From positions 36,715 to 100,714 of the forward strand of contig JADDKJ010000005.1 of NCBI GenBank assembly GCA_033717875.1: a DNA stretch of 64,000 bases, read 5' to 3'. Shown one piece after another: positions 41,396 through 49,810 of this stretch (its first letter is position 1; each line of letters starts with the position of its first letter). Source of the DNA: SBBG01 sp033717875. GTDB lineage: Bacteria; Pseudomonadota; Gammaproteobacteria; Ga0077554; Ga007554. Under the pieces are notes generated by a model. That model was given only the letters and a program-made list of their open reading frames with translations, ran no database searches and was not told the origin of the DNA. The position numbers were made by a program, and so were the translations under genes.

Positions 41396-41872
41396 TCACC
41401 TGGTTTTCATCAAGCGCTGCTTCTCGCGCTGCCAGTCGCGATCTTTCTCAGTGGCGCGTTTGTCGTATTCCTTTTTGCCCTTGGCGAGGCCGATGTCGAG
41501 CTTGGCGCGGCCGTGTTTCCAGTACAGGGCCAGCGGCACCAGGGTGTAGCCCTTGCGCTCCACCGCGCCGATGAGTTTGTTCAGTTCTTCGCGGTGCAGC
41601 AGCAATTTGCGGGTGCGCAGCGGGTCGGGGTGGATGTGGGTGGAGGCGGTGGGCAGGGGCGAGATGTGGGCGCCGAACAGCCAGGCTTCGCCGTCCTTGA
41701 TGAGCACGTAGCTTTCCTTGATCTGCACCCGTCCGGCGCGCAGGCTTTTTACCTCCCAGCCTTCCAGGGCCAGGCCCGCTTCGTAGTTTTCCTCGATGAA
41801 GTAGTCGTGGCGGGCGGCTTTGTTGAGGGCGATGGTGCTGCTCGTCTCGGGTTTTGCTTTTTGCTTGGACAT
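41396..41872 (-). CDS. smpB: SsrA-binding protein SmpB
   Basis: This 158-residue protein has the SmpB OB-fold core, with HDYFIEENYEAGLALEGWEV and a KSLRAGRVQIKESY stretch, and the basic tail KDRDWQREKQRLMKTR that reads the empty mRNA channel. It binds tmRNA and brings it to stalled ribosomes. The ATG at 41872 is preferred; a GTG two codons earlier is possible. It is divergent from ratA and beside its RNA partner. Confidence 0.97.
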   Translation of the reverse strand: MSKQKAKPETSSTIALNKAARHDYFIEENYEAGLALEGWEVKSLRAGRVQIKESYVLIKDGEAWLFGAHISPLPTASTHIHPDPLRTRKLLLHREELNKLIGAVERKGYTLVPLALYWKHGRAKLDIGLAKGKKEYDKRATEKDRDWQREKQRLMKTR

Positions 41873-41943
41873 TGACACATTATAAGGTGAAAGTGTCGGG
41901 CAGGTATGCTATTTTTAGCGTTTTTTATGTACGGATTTGCGAA

Positions 41944-42381
41944 GTGACGACTGTTAGCCGAAATGCCTTGGTTCCCTACGCGGCGGGTGAGATGTACGCG
42001 CTGGTCGATGACATCGAGGCCTATCCCCGCTTTCTGCCGTGGTGTAAAAGTACGCGGATACTCAGCCGCAGCGAGGATGAGGTGCGTGCCTCGATCGAGC
42101 TGGCGCGCGGCGGGGTACAGAAATCGTTTACCACCTGTAACCGCAATCAGCGTAACAAGATGATCGAAATGCGTCTGGTGGAGGGGCCTTTTCACCACTT
42201 GGAGGGGTTCTGGCGTTTCGACGTGCTGGATGAGCAGGCGTGCAAGGTGTCACTGGACATGGATTTCGAGTTTTCCAACAAGCTGGTTGGATTGGCGATT
42301 GGTCCGGTCTTCAACCAGATCGCCAACAGCCTGGTGGATGCCTTTTGTCAGCGTGCGATAGAGGTATATGGAAAGCGCTGA
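41944..42381 (+). CDS. ratA: RatA-type ribosome association toxin / coenzyme Q-binding START protein
   Basis: This 145-residue START-fold protein has VSRNALVPYAAGEMYALVDD, YPRFLPWCKSTRIL and a KVSLDMDFEFSNKLVGLAIG stretch, all typical of RatA/Coq10 proteins. Family members bind ubiquinone or polyketide-like lipids; E. coli RatA can block 70S formation. The start is a GTG at 41944 that matches the family N-terminus. It is followed at once by rnfH, the usual order. Confidence 0.92.
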   Translation: MTTVSRNALVPYAAGEMYALVDDIEAYPRFLPWCKSTRILSRSEDEVRASIELARGGVQKSFTTCNRNQRNKMIEMRLVEGPFHHLEGFWRFDVLDEQACKVSLDMDFEFSNKLVGLAIGPVFNQIANSLVDAFCQRAIEVYGKR

Positions 42382-42382
42382 A

Positions 42383-42718
42383 ATGATAAAGGTCGAGGTG
42401 GCCTATGCGCGCCCTGACGTTCAGGTGATCATCCCTCTCGAAGTGCGCGCCGACACGACGATGGAAGAGGCGATCAGGCATTCGGGTATTCTGGAGCGGT
42501 TTCCCGAGATCGATCTGACAGTGAACAAGGTGGGCGTTTTCGGCAAGCTCGGCAAGTTGAGCGCCGCGCTGCGCGAAGGTGACCGGGTGGAGATTTACCG
42601 TGCGCTGTTGGCCGATCCCAAGGAAGTGCGCAAGCAGCGTGCCGCGCAGGGCAAGAAGACGAAGAAGGGCGGGGGGGAGCTTGAGCCCGCCGATAAAGAG
42701 GCGTCCGGCGGCGGGTGA
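42383..42718 (+). CDS. rnfH: RnfH family protein (UPF0125)
   Basis: This 111-residue ubiquitin-like protein starts MIKVEVAYARPDVQVIIPLE and contains KVGVFGKLGKLSAALREGDR. The Lys/Gly-rich tail is typical. It is the standard partner downstream of ratA, with no settled function. The ATG at 42383 directly follows the ratA stop; an earlier ATG at 42368 has a ribosome site that is too close. Confidence 0.92.
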   Translation: MIKVEVAYARPDVQVIIPLEVRADTTMEEAIRHSGILERFPEIDLTVNKVGVFGKLGKLSAALREGDRVEIYRALLADPKEVRKQRAAQGKKTKKGGGELEPADKEASGGG

Positions 42719-42743
42719 TTTTGCCGGTGCGCCCTGTGCTCGA

Positions 42744-43073
42744 TCAGGGGGAAGTTCGCGCTGGAGCGGCCTCATCCTCGATGCGAATCAGCTTGTCTCC
42801 CTCAAAAAAGAGTGCGAAATGCTGGGACTCGCGCTTTTTGTTTGTCCACGACCGGAAGCTGTAGGCGTAATCCCAGCGATCACGATGGAAGGGGTCGATC
42901 ACCATGGGTGTGCCGAGGATAAAACTGACCTGCCGCTTATTCATGCCCACCTTGATTTGCTCGCGCATCTCCGGGGTGATGATGTTGCCCTGCTGAATAT
43001 CAATTTTATGGATGCCGCATCCCGCGAAAGTCAGAGTAAGGGCGCACAGCGCAAGAATGAGAAGCTTTTGCAT
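42744..43073 (-). CDS. bamE: Outer membrane assembly lipoprotein BamE
   Basis: This 109-residue lipoprotein has a signal peptide with lipobox LTFAGC (Cys19). The BamE fold follows: IQQGNIITPEMREQIKVGMN, then VSFILGTPMVIDPFHRDRWDY. It is part of the BAM complex that inserts beta-barrel proteins into the outer membrane. It converges with rnfH and is divergent from fur, a conserved gammaproteobacterial layout. Confidence 0.95.
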   Translation of the reverse strand: MQKLLILALCALTLTFAGCGIHKIDIQQGNIITPEMREQIKVGMNKRQVSFILGTPMVIDPFHRDRWDYAYSFRSWTNKKRESQHFALFFEGDKLIRIEDEAAPARTSP

Positions 43074-43171
43074 TCAATCAAGTGTTGTTTGATAATGTTG
43101 ACAGGTCATGTAGGGATAATCAAAAAAGCGATTGTAACCGAAACCGGCGCCTGATGACAGGAGAGAGGATA

Positions 43172-43591
43172 ATGGAAAATTTGGATCTTAAAAAGGCCGG
43201 TCTGAAGGCTACCCTGCCGCGCGTCAAAATCCTTGAGATTCTGGAGAAGAACGCGCAGCGCCATATGAGCGCCGAGGATGTCTACAAGACCCTGCTCGAT
43301 ACTGGCGAAGATGTGGGGCTTGCGACGGTATACCGCGTGCTGACGCAGTTCGAGGCGGCGGGACTGGTGGCGCGCCATCACTTCGAGGGCGGGCAGTCGG
43401 TGTTCGAGATCAATCAGGGCGAACATCACGACCATATCTTGTGTGTGAGCTGCGGCAAGGTCGACGAATTTTTCGACGAGACCATCGAGCAGCGGCAACG
43501 CGCCATTGCCAAGAAGGCGGGATACGAGATGACCGATCACTCGCTGTATATTTACGGCATCTGTAACGAGTGCCAGAAGAAGAAGGCTTGA
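43172..43591 (+). CDS. fur: Ferric uptake regulator Fur
   Basis: This 139-residue protein has the N-terminal winged helix (LKATLPRVKILEILEK) and the metal sites HHDHILCVSCGKV and CNECQKKK. It represses iron uptake genes when bound to ferrous iron. The ATG at 43172 follows AGAGAGG. It shares a 98-base divergent region with bamE. It ends 1 base before the convergent cobO stop. Confidence 0.96.
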   Translation: MENLDLKKAGLKATLPRVKILEILEKNAQRHMSAEDVYKTLLDTGEDVGLATVYRVLTQFEAAGLVARHHFEGGQSVFEINQGEHHDHILCVSCGKVDEFFDETIEQRQRAIAKKAGYEMTDHSLYIYGICNECQKKKA

Positions 43592-43592
43592 C

Positions 43593-44147
43593 CTATTTCA
43601 GGCGCCGGTTTTGTTCCCACAAAACTTCCTGTCCGCCTTCCGCTCGGGCCAGCACGCGGGCGACGACGAACAGTAAATCCGACAGGCGGTTGAGGTAGGC
43701 AAGGGATTCGTTGTTGATCGCTTCCTTTCGCGCCAGACTCACTACACGCCGTTCGGCGCGGCGACACACGGTGCGCGCCAGGTGGCATACGGCCGCCGCC
43801 GGATTGCCGCCCGGCAGGATGAACTCTTTGAGGTAAGGCAAGTCCGCATTGAATCCGTCCAGCGCTTGTTCGAGGTTCTGAACATGCTCCGCCGTAATGA
43901 CATTGTGGCGCGGCAGGCATAATTCGCCGCCCAGGTCGAACAGGTCATGCTGGATGTCCGACAGGCATCCGCGCACCGCCTCGGGCAGGGTATGGGCCAG
44001 CACCATGCCGATCACGGCGTTGAGCTCATCGACTTCGCCTATCGCCTCCACGCGCGGATGGTCTTTTGTGGCATGCGAGCCATCACCCAGCCCAGTGATG
44101 CCCTGGTCGCCGGTGCGGGTATAGATTTTTGTCAGCCGGTTACCCAT
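43593..44147 (-). CDS. cobO: Cob(I)yrinic acid a,c-diamide adenosyltransferase, PduO type
   Basis: This 184-residue protein has the PduO-type motif TRTGDQGITGLGDG for ATP binding and the conserved RVEAIGEVDELNA stretch. RRAERRVVSLA and YLNRLSDLLFVVAR complete the helical core. It adenosylates reduced cobalamin to make coenzyme B12. The start is the ATG at 44147 with the family N-terminus. It follows btuB by 81 bases and is probably in the same riboswitch-controlled operon. The PduO fold differs from CobA/CobO in the strict sense, so the gene symbol is approximate. Confidence 0.92.
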   Translation of the reverse strand: MGNRLTKIYTRTGDQGITGLGDGSHATKDHPRVEAIGEVDELNAVIGMVLAHTLPEAVRGCLSDIQHDLFDLGGELCLPRHNVITAEHVQNLEQALDGFNADLPYLKEFILPGGNPAAAVCHLARTVCRRAERRVVSLARKEAINNESLAYLNRLSDLLFVVARVLARAEGGQEVLWEQNRRLK

Positions 44148-44228
44148 CTCCTGCTCCAGAAATTCGTAGGGTGCGCCGTGCGCACCATTCAGTATGGTGC
44201 CGCAGTGCGTGGGACGCACCCTACCATG

Positions 44229-46076
44229 TCAATCCAACGTATAAGTCGCCGATATCAACACGTTTCTGCCCGGCGAATTATAGGTGTGGACGGTTTGATA
44301 TTGTTTGTCGAACACATTATCGATTTTGCCACGCAGCGTCCACTTTTTCGAGAGCTCATACTGCGCGCGCAGGTTGAGGATGCCGTAACCCGCGACGCGG
44401 TCGTTGTTGGCCGTGTCGTCGAAGCGATGGCCCTGGGCGAGCCAGCTCAAGCCTACGCCGGCTTTGCCGAACTGGCGATCCGCGTCGAATCGGATGGTCT
44501 GTTTGGCGCGGCGGGGCAGGAGCTTGTCGGTGTCGAGGTCCTTCGGCTCGAGCAGCGAGAGGTTCGCCGCCAGCCGCCAGCCGGCCAGTTCCGTGGAAGC
44601 GCCGGCGTCGAAGCCGTTGATCCGGGCGCGGTTGACGTTTTGCATGGTGCCCTTGAAGGTGACAGGGTCGGATACATAGGCGATCAACTGATCGATGTCG
44701 GTGCGGTAGAAGCTCGCATTCCAGCCTCCCCATGTGTGGCTGCCGCGCAGGCCGATCTCGGTGGATTTCGATTCCTCCGGTTTAAGATTCGGGTTACCCA
44801 CGTAATAGCCAATGTCCGGAAAATATAAATCGTTGAACGTGGGTGTTTTGAAGGCGGTACCGTAAGATGCGGTTATGCGCAGGGCCTTGTCGATTTCGTA
44901 ACCCCAGGCGATATTGCCGGTGTTGTGGACGCCGAATGCCTGATTGTCGTCGCGGCGCAGACCGAGCAGCACATCATGCTTGCCGAAGCCGGCCTGGTGC
45001 TGAAGGTAGATGCCGGTGTTGTCGCGCGAGGTCTTGACGTAGTTGGTGGTACCGCTCGCCTTGTCGTCGCGCCAGTCCACGCCTAGCGTCAACAATTGAT
45101 CGCTGGCGACGCTCAGGTCGTTCTGCCACGAGACGGTGCTGCGCCTGCTGTTGAACGTGGAAAAGAAGGCGCCGCCGGTGAAGTTGTCCGCTTCGTCGCG
45201 GCTGTCCCCGAATTGCAGTCTGGTATTCCAGGCGCTGGTGAGACGGCTGCTCAGGTTGACTCCGGCGGTTTGCTGCACGATATCGGACTGATTGGGGGAA
45301 AAGGGCGGTCCGTCGTATTTCGTATTGCCCTGGGCGCGCAGCAAGTGGCCTTCGATGCGGGTATCGCTGCCGAAACGGTGTCCGAGCCGCAGCGAGAGAG
45401 AGTCGTTGCGGTAGCCATCCTTGTCCAGTTCGTTCACGCCGAAGGGTCCCGGTGTGGGCTGCCGGACGTTGAAGCCGTCGGTCTTGAAAGAGGTGGCGGA
45501 GATGCTGTAGTCCGTGCCCTCGCGCAGCCCCGAGGCGCCGATGGATAATTCCTGCGACTGGTAGCTGCCGACGCCTGCCTTGGCGTATACCTGGCTTTGC
45601 TCGCGGCCTTTGCGGGTGAAGATCTGAATCACGCCGCCGATCGCCTCCGAACCATACAGGCTGGAGCGTGGCCCGCGCACGATTTCGATGCGCTCGATCT
45701 GCGACACGGGGATGTGCTCGAAGGCGGCGAGGCCGAGGGTGGCCGAATCCGCTTTGATGCCGTCGATCAGTACCAGCACATGGCTGGAGTTGGTGCCGCG
45801 CATGAATACGCTGGATGCCTTGCCCCAGCCGCCCTGAGCGGCGACATCGACGCCCGCGATTCCCGCCAGCAATTCGGGGACGCTTTGCGCCTGGCGGCGT
45901 TCGATATCCGCACGGGTGATGACGCTGACCGAGGCCAGCGTTTCATCGACGGTTTGCGCCGTGCGCGTGGCGGTGACAATGACGGGGGGGAGCTGGCTGC
46001 CATCGTCAGCCTGGGCTGACGGCATGGCGTTCGACAAAAGAACAACGGCGGCCATAGGCCGGACGGGAAAGTGCAT
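44229..46076 (-). CDS. btuB: TonB-dependent vitamin B12 receptor BtuB
   Basis: This 615-residue outer membrane receptor has a signal peptide ending near SAQA, a TonB box region (LPPVIVTATR), a plug domain (VPELLAGIAGVDVAAQGG, VLIDGIKADSATLG) and a 22-strand barrel ending NVLISATYTLD. It should take up cobalamin with energy from TonB. The ATG at 46076 follows AAGGAG. The B12 riboswitch upstream confirms the substrate. Confidence 0.93.
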   Translation of the reverse strand: MHFPVRPMAAVVLLSNAMPSAQADDGSQLPPVIVTATRTAQTVDETLASVSVITRADIERRQAQSVPELLAGIAGVDVAAQGGWGKASSVFMRGTNSSHVLVLIDGIKADSATLGLAAFEHIPVSQIERIEIVRGPRSSLYGSEAIGGVIQIFTRKGREQSQVYAKAGVGSYQSQELSIGASGLREGTDYSISATSFKTDGFNVRQPTPGPFGVNELDKDGYRNDSLSLRLGHRFGSDTRIEGHLLRAQGNTKYDGPPFSPNQSDIVQQTAGVNLSSRLTSAWNTRLQFGDSRDEADNFTGGAFFSTFNSRRSTVSWQNDLSVASDQLLTLGVDWRDDKASGTTNYVKTSRDNTGIYLQHQAGFGKHDVLLGLRRDDNQAFGVHNTGNIAWGYEIDKALRITASYGTAFKTPTFNDLYFPDIGYYVGNPNLKPEESKSTEIGLRGSHTWGGWNASFYRTDIDQLIAYVSDPVTFKGTMQNVNRARINGFDAGASTELAGWRLAANLSLLEPKDLDTDKLLPRRAKQTIRFDADRQFGKAGVGLSWLAQGHRFDDTANNDRVAGYGILNLRAQYELSKKWTLRGKIDNVFDKQYQTVHTYNSPGRNVLISATYTLD

Positions 46077-46117
46077 ATTTTTCTCCTTGCCCTGCGGATC
46101 CCCGCGCAGAACTGATG

Positions 46118-46320
46118 GGGGTTGATCGAAATCCCAGGCCGGTCTCCGGGCTTACGAGCGGAGGATGACTCCAGGGCATGGCCTTCCCGCGCATTTTGGG
46201 CGCAGTGGCGTGGTACATGCCTTATTGCTCGTCTACCGTTGCGGGGGCAGCGCCGGCATTGCCGCACAATATTGATCGTGCGGCGCACCGGCTTCCCGTT
46301 TCATTCCACGAACGAGGGTC
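46118..46320 (-). promoter_or_regulatory. Cobalamin riboswitch
   Basis: The minus strand contains the B12-box region GCGCTGCCCCCGCAACGG and the paired segments GGGAAGGC and CCCGGAGACCGGCC typical of the AdoCbl riboswitch core. It lies 42 bases upstream of btuB. Binding of cobalamin should lower btuB-cobO expression. Confidence 0.9.
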
Positions 46321-46423
46321 CTTGGAACACCTGGGCTATTTGCAGATGGAAACTGCGCGCGCAATGTACGCGCAAACGGGAGGGCAAGTCAAGCGTGAAA
46401 ATGGGGGCGAAAAAGTGGGGCTT

Positions 46424-47632
46424 TCAGAATAGCGCCTTGCCGGCCTGATTGGCCCAATTTAGGGCTTCCAAATAAGCATCACTGAGAATATCCAAGGGCA
46501 GGCCGGCCTTGTGCAATTCGTCCGGGTCTCCGCCTTGCTCGTAGATCAGGGTGGCGTGCAATGCTTTACCCAGTGTTCCTTCGTAGCGCAGCAGCGCCGC
46601 ATTGGCCTGATCGGTCAAAGGCATGGATTCGAGTATCTCTTCCAGAGGCTGGTCCATCAAGGCATCGAGGGCGGAAAACAGGCCGACGGTAAAAAAATTT
46701 TCCTTGGCTTCTTCCTTGGTCGCGGCGGCGATGAATTCGCACATTCTTGCCCTGATGAGCGCGATGACCATCAATTCGTGGGGTTTGTCATTGATACTGG
46801 AAAGCGCGATGAGCGTTGCCCAGGAGCGGATGCAGCCAGTTCCGGCAATGACCAGCGCTTGGTGGATCGAGTCGATCTTTCTTGGCATGCCGGTGGCCGC
46901 CGAGTTGATATAGCGCAACAGCTTGTAGCTGAGGGAAACGTCCTGGGTGATGACCTTCTCCAGCTCTTTGAAATCCAGTGCCGGATCTTGCAGGAGGGCC
47001 AGCGTGCGCAGTACGGTAAGACGGACTGCGGGCGGACGCCGGCCCTGAATGAGGTTGGGGCGAGACAGGAAATATCCCTGGAAATAATCGAAACCCAGCG
47101 CCTGGCATTGCGCCAGCATGTCATGGGTTTCGACCTTTTCAGCCAGCAGCTTGACATTGAATCGCCGCAGCAGCTCGACTTGTTTCCGGGTATCATCCGG
47201 TCCCAGCGCCAGCACGTCGAGCTTGACGATGTTCACCACCTCGAACGCATCCCTGGTCTGCTCCGTGAACACAAAGTCATCCAGCGCCAGAGTATAGCCA
47301 TCCCGGGCAAGCCTGCGCAGCGCTGTCATCATTTCCTCGTCGAGCACGATATCTTCCAGTACTTCCAGTACCACGGATTCCTTGGGTAACGGCATGGGAT
47401 AGGTTTGCAGGAGGAAGCTGCGGGTCAGGTTGATGAAGGCGGTTTGACCCTGCCCGATCAGGCGCTCCAACCCTATTCCCAGGCAGGTATTGACGATGAC
47501 CTGTGAGCTGGCGGCGTCGCCATCGACGAATTGCGCGCGGTTCTTGTCGCCGTCACGATAAAGCAGCTCGTAAGCAACGATTTTCAGCTGATGATCGTAA
47601 ATGGGCTGTCTGCCGATGTAGAAGGCGGGCAT
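46424..47632 (-). CDS. EAL-HDOD signalling protein, YuxH type
   Basis: This 402-residue protein has an EAL-like domain at residues 1-200 and a HDOD domain at 200-390. The EAL signature is degenerate (AYELLYR), so phosphodiesterase activity is unlikely. The HDOD part contains VSLSYKLLRYINSAATGMP. Relatives bind cyclic di-GMP or mediate regulation of motility and biofilm. It stands alone between the btuB riboswitch and a lipoprotein gene. Confidence 0.88.
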   Translation of the reverse strand: MPAFYIGRQPIYDHQLKIVAYELLYRDGDKNRAQFVDGDAASSQVIVNTCLGIGLERLIGQGQTAFINLTRSFLLQTYPMPLPKESVVLEVLEDIVLDEEMMTALRRLARDGYTLALDDFVFTEQTRDAFEVVNIVKLDVLALGPDDTRKQVELLRRFNVKLLAEKVETHDMLAQCQALGFDYFQGYFLSRPNLIQGRRPPAVRLTVLRTLALLQDPALDFKELEKVITQDVSLSYKLLRYINSAATGMPRKIDSIHQALVIAGTGCIRSWATLIALSSINDKPHELMVIALIRARMCEFIAAATKEEAKENFFTVGLFSALDALMDQPLEEILESMPLTDQANAALLRYEGTLGKALHATLIYEQGGDPDELHKAGLPLDILSDAYLEALNWANQAGKALF

Positions 47633-47717
47633 GGTTGAGGTTCCTTGCAGAGACCCTACATATATCGGCGCCGGTGATGATTTTTGTAGTTATGAGGCCG
47701 CCGCCTTGAACAGTCTC

Positions 47718-49127
47718 TTATAGTTCAACGACCAGCAAAGCCCCTTGCCCGCTCAACTGGTTCATGCCTGTCGCGGGCTGCCACATACCGGCATTCGCCA
47801 TGCGCACGGCATATTCGGCCTTGGTGCGCAGCCTGGTGTCGGCGTCTGGCAGCCACAGGTAAACATCATAGGTGCCGGGAGCGATGCCGGCGTTGAGCTT
47901 GATGTCCAGATTCTCAGTGAGGGTTTTTCCGGCTTCCCAGCGGCGTGGGTCGATGCGGGTGATGAATTCATGGCGAAAAGAGGCGTTTTGCAGCACCAGG
48001 TAGACGGGGCGGGGGTTGTACATCGCCGCGTAGCCGCGGTTTTGCAGGGTCAGCGTGGCGCGCAGGGTTTCTCCGGGTTTGACGTTGGCCGTCCAGGCGG
48101 CTTCCAATAGCTGGATGCGATAGCCCAGGCGGCGCTCGATGTCGGAAAAGCATCCCTGGTTTTTCCATGCGGCGATGACATCGGTGTGATACAGGGTATT
48201 CAAAAAAGACCAGTGCGCCTTTTCCAGCGCTTCTGTCGCGGCGGGGCAATTTGTTCCGGGGGGATTGACGCGGCAGGTTTCTCCTCCGACAGGAAGAAAT
48301 TTTCCCTCCTGATACACGTAGTCCCGCCATGCCGGAATGGGCGGCGCGTATGTTCCCATGTCGCTTTCGTTGCCAAGCAAACAGTCGTTATGGTGTCCCA
48401 GGCGCGCCGCGGCAGCGCTGGAGAAGGCCAGCTCGCCGCTTAAAGGCGTATCGCTGGCAAGATATTCGGCCTTGTACATGGGAGTGCGTACCTGAACGGC
48501 GCGATCGGCGGGCAGTGCGGCCAGCAGCTCGTCAAGTACGGCGCGGCGATTGGGCGGGGTGTCGAGGCCATTCGATGACGCATGCCATTCGCCCCATGCG
48601 CCGATGAATCCGGCCTGCATGACAGTGATGACATCGGCGTTTTTGCGCAGGATTGGCGCAAGTTGCGCGACGTGCGCCTTGATACGTTCGAGGGGCGCGT
48701 CCTCGCCGTCCGTTTGCGTGGTGTATTTGAAACGCAAGATGATTTTGATGCCGGCTTCCCGTGCGCGCTGGAAACCGGAATCGAGCTTGTCCAGGAATGC
48801 CTGTGGCAGCGTCGTGTCGCGGAAGGCCGCCAAGGTCACACCGGCATAAGCAAGTGTGCTTTGCCGTCCCCGTACCGTCGCGTAGTTATCAGACTCGTCC
48901 AGCAGATCGACACTGACGTACAGGCCTCTTTCCGGGTTCATGAAAGCGTTATCGTCGGCGGCAAAGGTTCGCTTTACCATCGCTGGCGTTGCCGTGACAG
49001 GGGGTATGGGGGTAGGTTGCTCGGAAGTGCTGTTGTCCGCTGGACGTTCGGTCGCCGGCGTGGATGGCGAGTCCGAAACGCATCCGGCAAGCAGAATAGC
49101 GCCCGCAATTGATAGAGTTTTTCTCAC
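47718..49127 (-). CDS. Lipoprotein with DUF4874/DUF4832 glycosidase-like domains
   Basis: This 469-residue protein has a lipoprotein signal with lipobox LLAGC at Cys16. A TIM-barrel-like DUF4874 domain (MNPERGLYVSVDLLDES, VMQAGFIGAWGEWHASSNG) follows, then a DUF4832 beta domain (ETLRATLTLQNRGYAAMYNP). Such proteins occur in polysaccharide-related contexts. No biochemical role is established. It may act on exopolysaccharide at the cell surface. Confidence 0.78.
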   Translation of the reverse strand: MRKTLSIAGAILLAGCVSDSPSTPATERPADNSTSEQPTPIPPVTATPAMVKRTFAADDNAFMNPERGLYVSVDLLDESDNYATVRGRQSTLAYAGVTLAAFRDTTLPQAFLDKLDSGFQRAREAGIKIILRFKYTTQTDGEDAPLERIKAHVAQLAPILRKNADVITVMQAGFIGAWGEWHASSNGLDTPPNRRAVLDELLAALPADRAVQVRTPMYKAEYLASDTPLSGELAFSSAAAARLGHHNDCLLGNESDMGTYAPPIPAWRDYVYQEGKFLPVGGETCRVNPPGTNCPAATEALEKAHWSFLNTLYHTDVIAAWKNQGCFSDIERRLGYRIQLLEAAWTANVKPGETLRATLTLQNRGYAAMYNPRPVYLVLQNASFRHEFITRIDPRRWEAGKTLTENLDIKLNAGIAPGTYDVYLWLPDADTRLRTKAEYAVRMANAGMWQPATGMNQLSGQGALLVVEL

Positions 49128-49205
49128 GGCAAGGCATCCTTTCTCTTTGTCCCTGATTGTTCTTCTTTCGGCGATGCTCTGCTGATGACCGCGTCACAAT
49201 TTTGA

Positions 49206-49742
49206 TTATTCCTTGTCGATCCTCGCCATATCCGATGTCTGCGCCCCCGCTTCACTCAGCGTGATGGCGCTGGTGAACAGTACCGAATTGGGGATGAGGA
49301 TTTTTTGCTCGGTTCCTTGCAGGGTGGTGTAACGCAGGTCGATGCCGATCACCGTGCCCGAGAATTCCTCGACCTTGATCTGGTCGCCGCGCTTGAAGGG
49401 GCGGTATATCAGCAGGAAGATCCCGGCCAGGAGATTGGACAGGGCATCCTTCAGGGCGAAGCCCAAGGCAAAGCCGGTCAGACCCAGGCCGGCCACCATG
49501 GCGGTGACGTTGACCCCCAGTGTGCCCAGCGCGGTGATGAAGCCGGTGATCAGCAGTGTGACCCTGGCGATCTGGCCGAGCAGGTTGAACACGTCCTCCT
49601 TGCCGGGTTCGGCCCTGGCGCCAATGCTGCGCAACAGCTTGCGGGCGACGCTGGAAACCAGCCAGAAGGCGAGGAAGATACCGATGGCGGCGAAGGCGGT
49701 GGGGGTGAGGCGGCTGGCCTCGTCGAGCAGTTTTTCGATCAT
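49206..49742 (-). CDS. Small mechanosensitive channel protein, MscS family
   Basis: This 178-residue protein has two N-terminal membrane segments. The pore helix follows (AMVAGLGLTGFALGFALKDA), and then the beta domain (RPFKRGDQIKVEEFSGTVIG, IPNSVLFTSAITL). It is shorter than E. coli MscS (286 residues), ending before the last cytoplasmic part. It should release solutes on osmotic downshock. The start is the ATG at 49742. It is divergent from smc. Confidence 0.9.
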   Translation of the reverse strand: MIEKLLDEASRLTPTAFAAIGIFLAFWLVSSVARKLLRSIGARAEPGKEDVFNLLGQIARVTLLITGFITALGTLGVNVTAMVAGLGLTGFALGFALKDALSNLLAGIFLLIYRPFKRGDQIKVEEFSGTVIGIDLRYTTLQGTEQKILIPNSVLFTSAITLSEAGAQTSDMARIDKE

Positions 49743-49810
49743 GGGGTGTATTTTCGCCCGTATCGCGTTGTCTTGTATACTATGAGTTTTAACGTAATGC
49801 ACACGGACCC

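Noticed and set aside
43074..43171. Promoter boxes between bamE and fur
   Set aside because: TTGACA is present but no -10 with proper spacing could be fixed, so no promoter was annotated.
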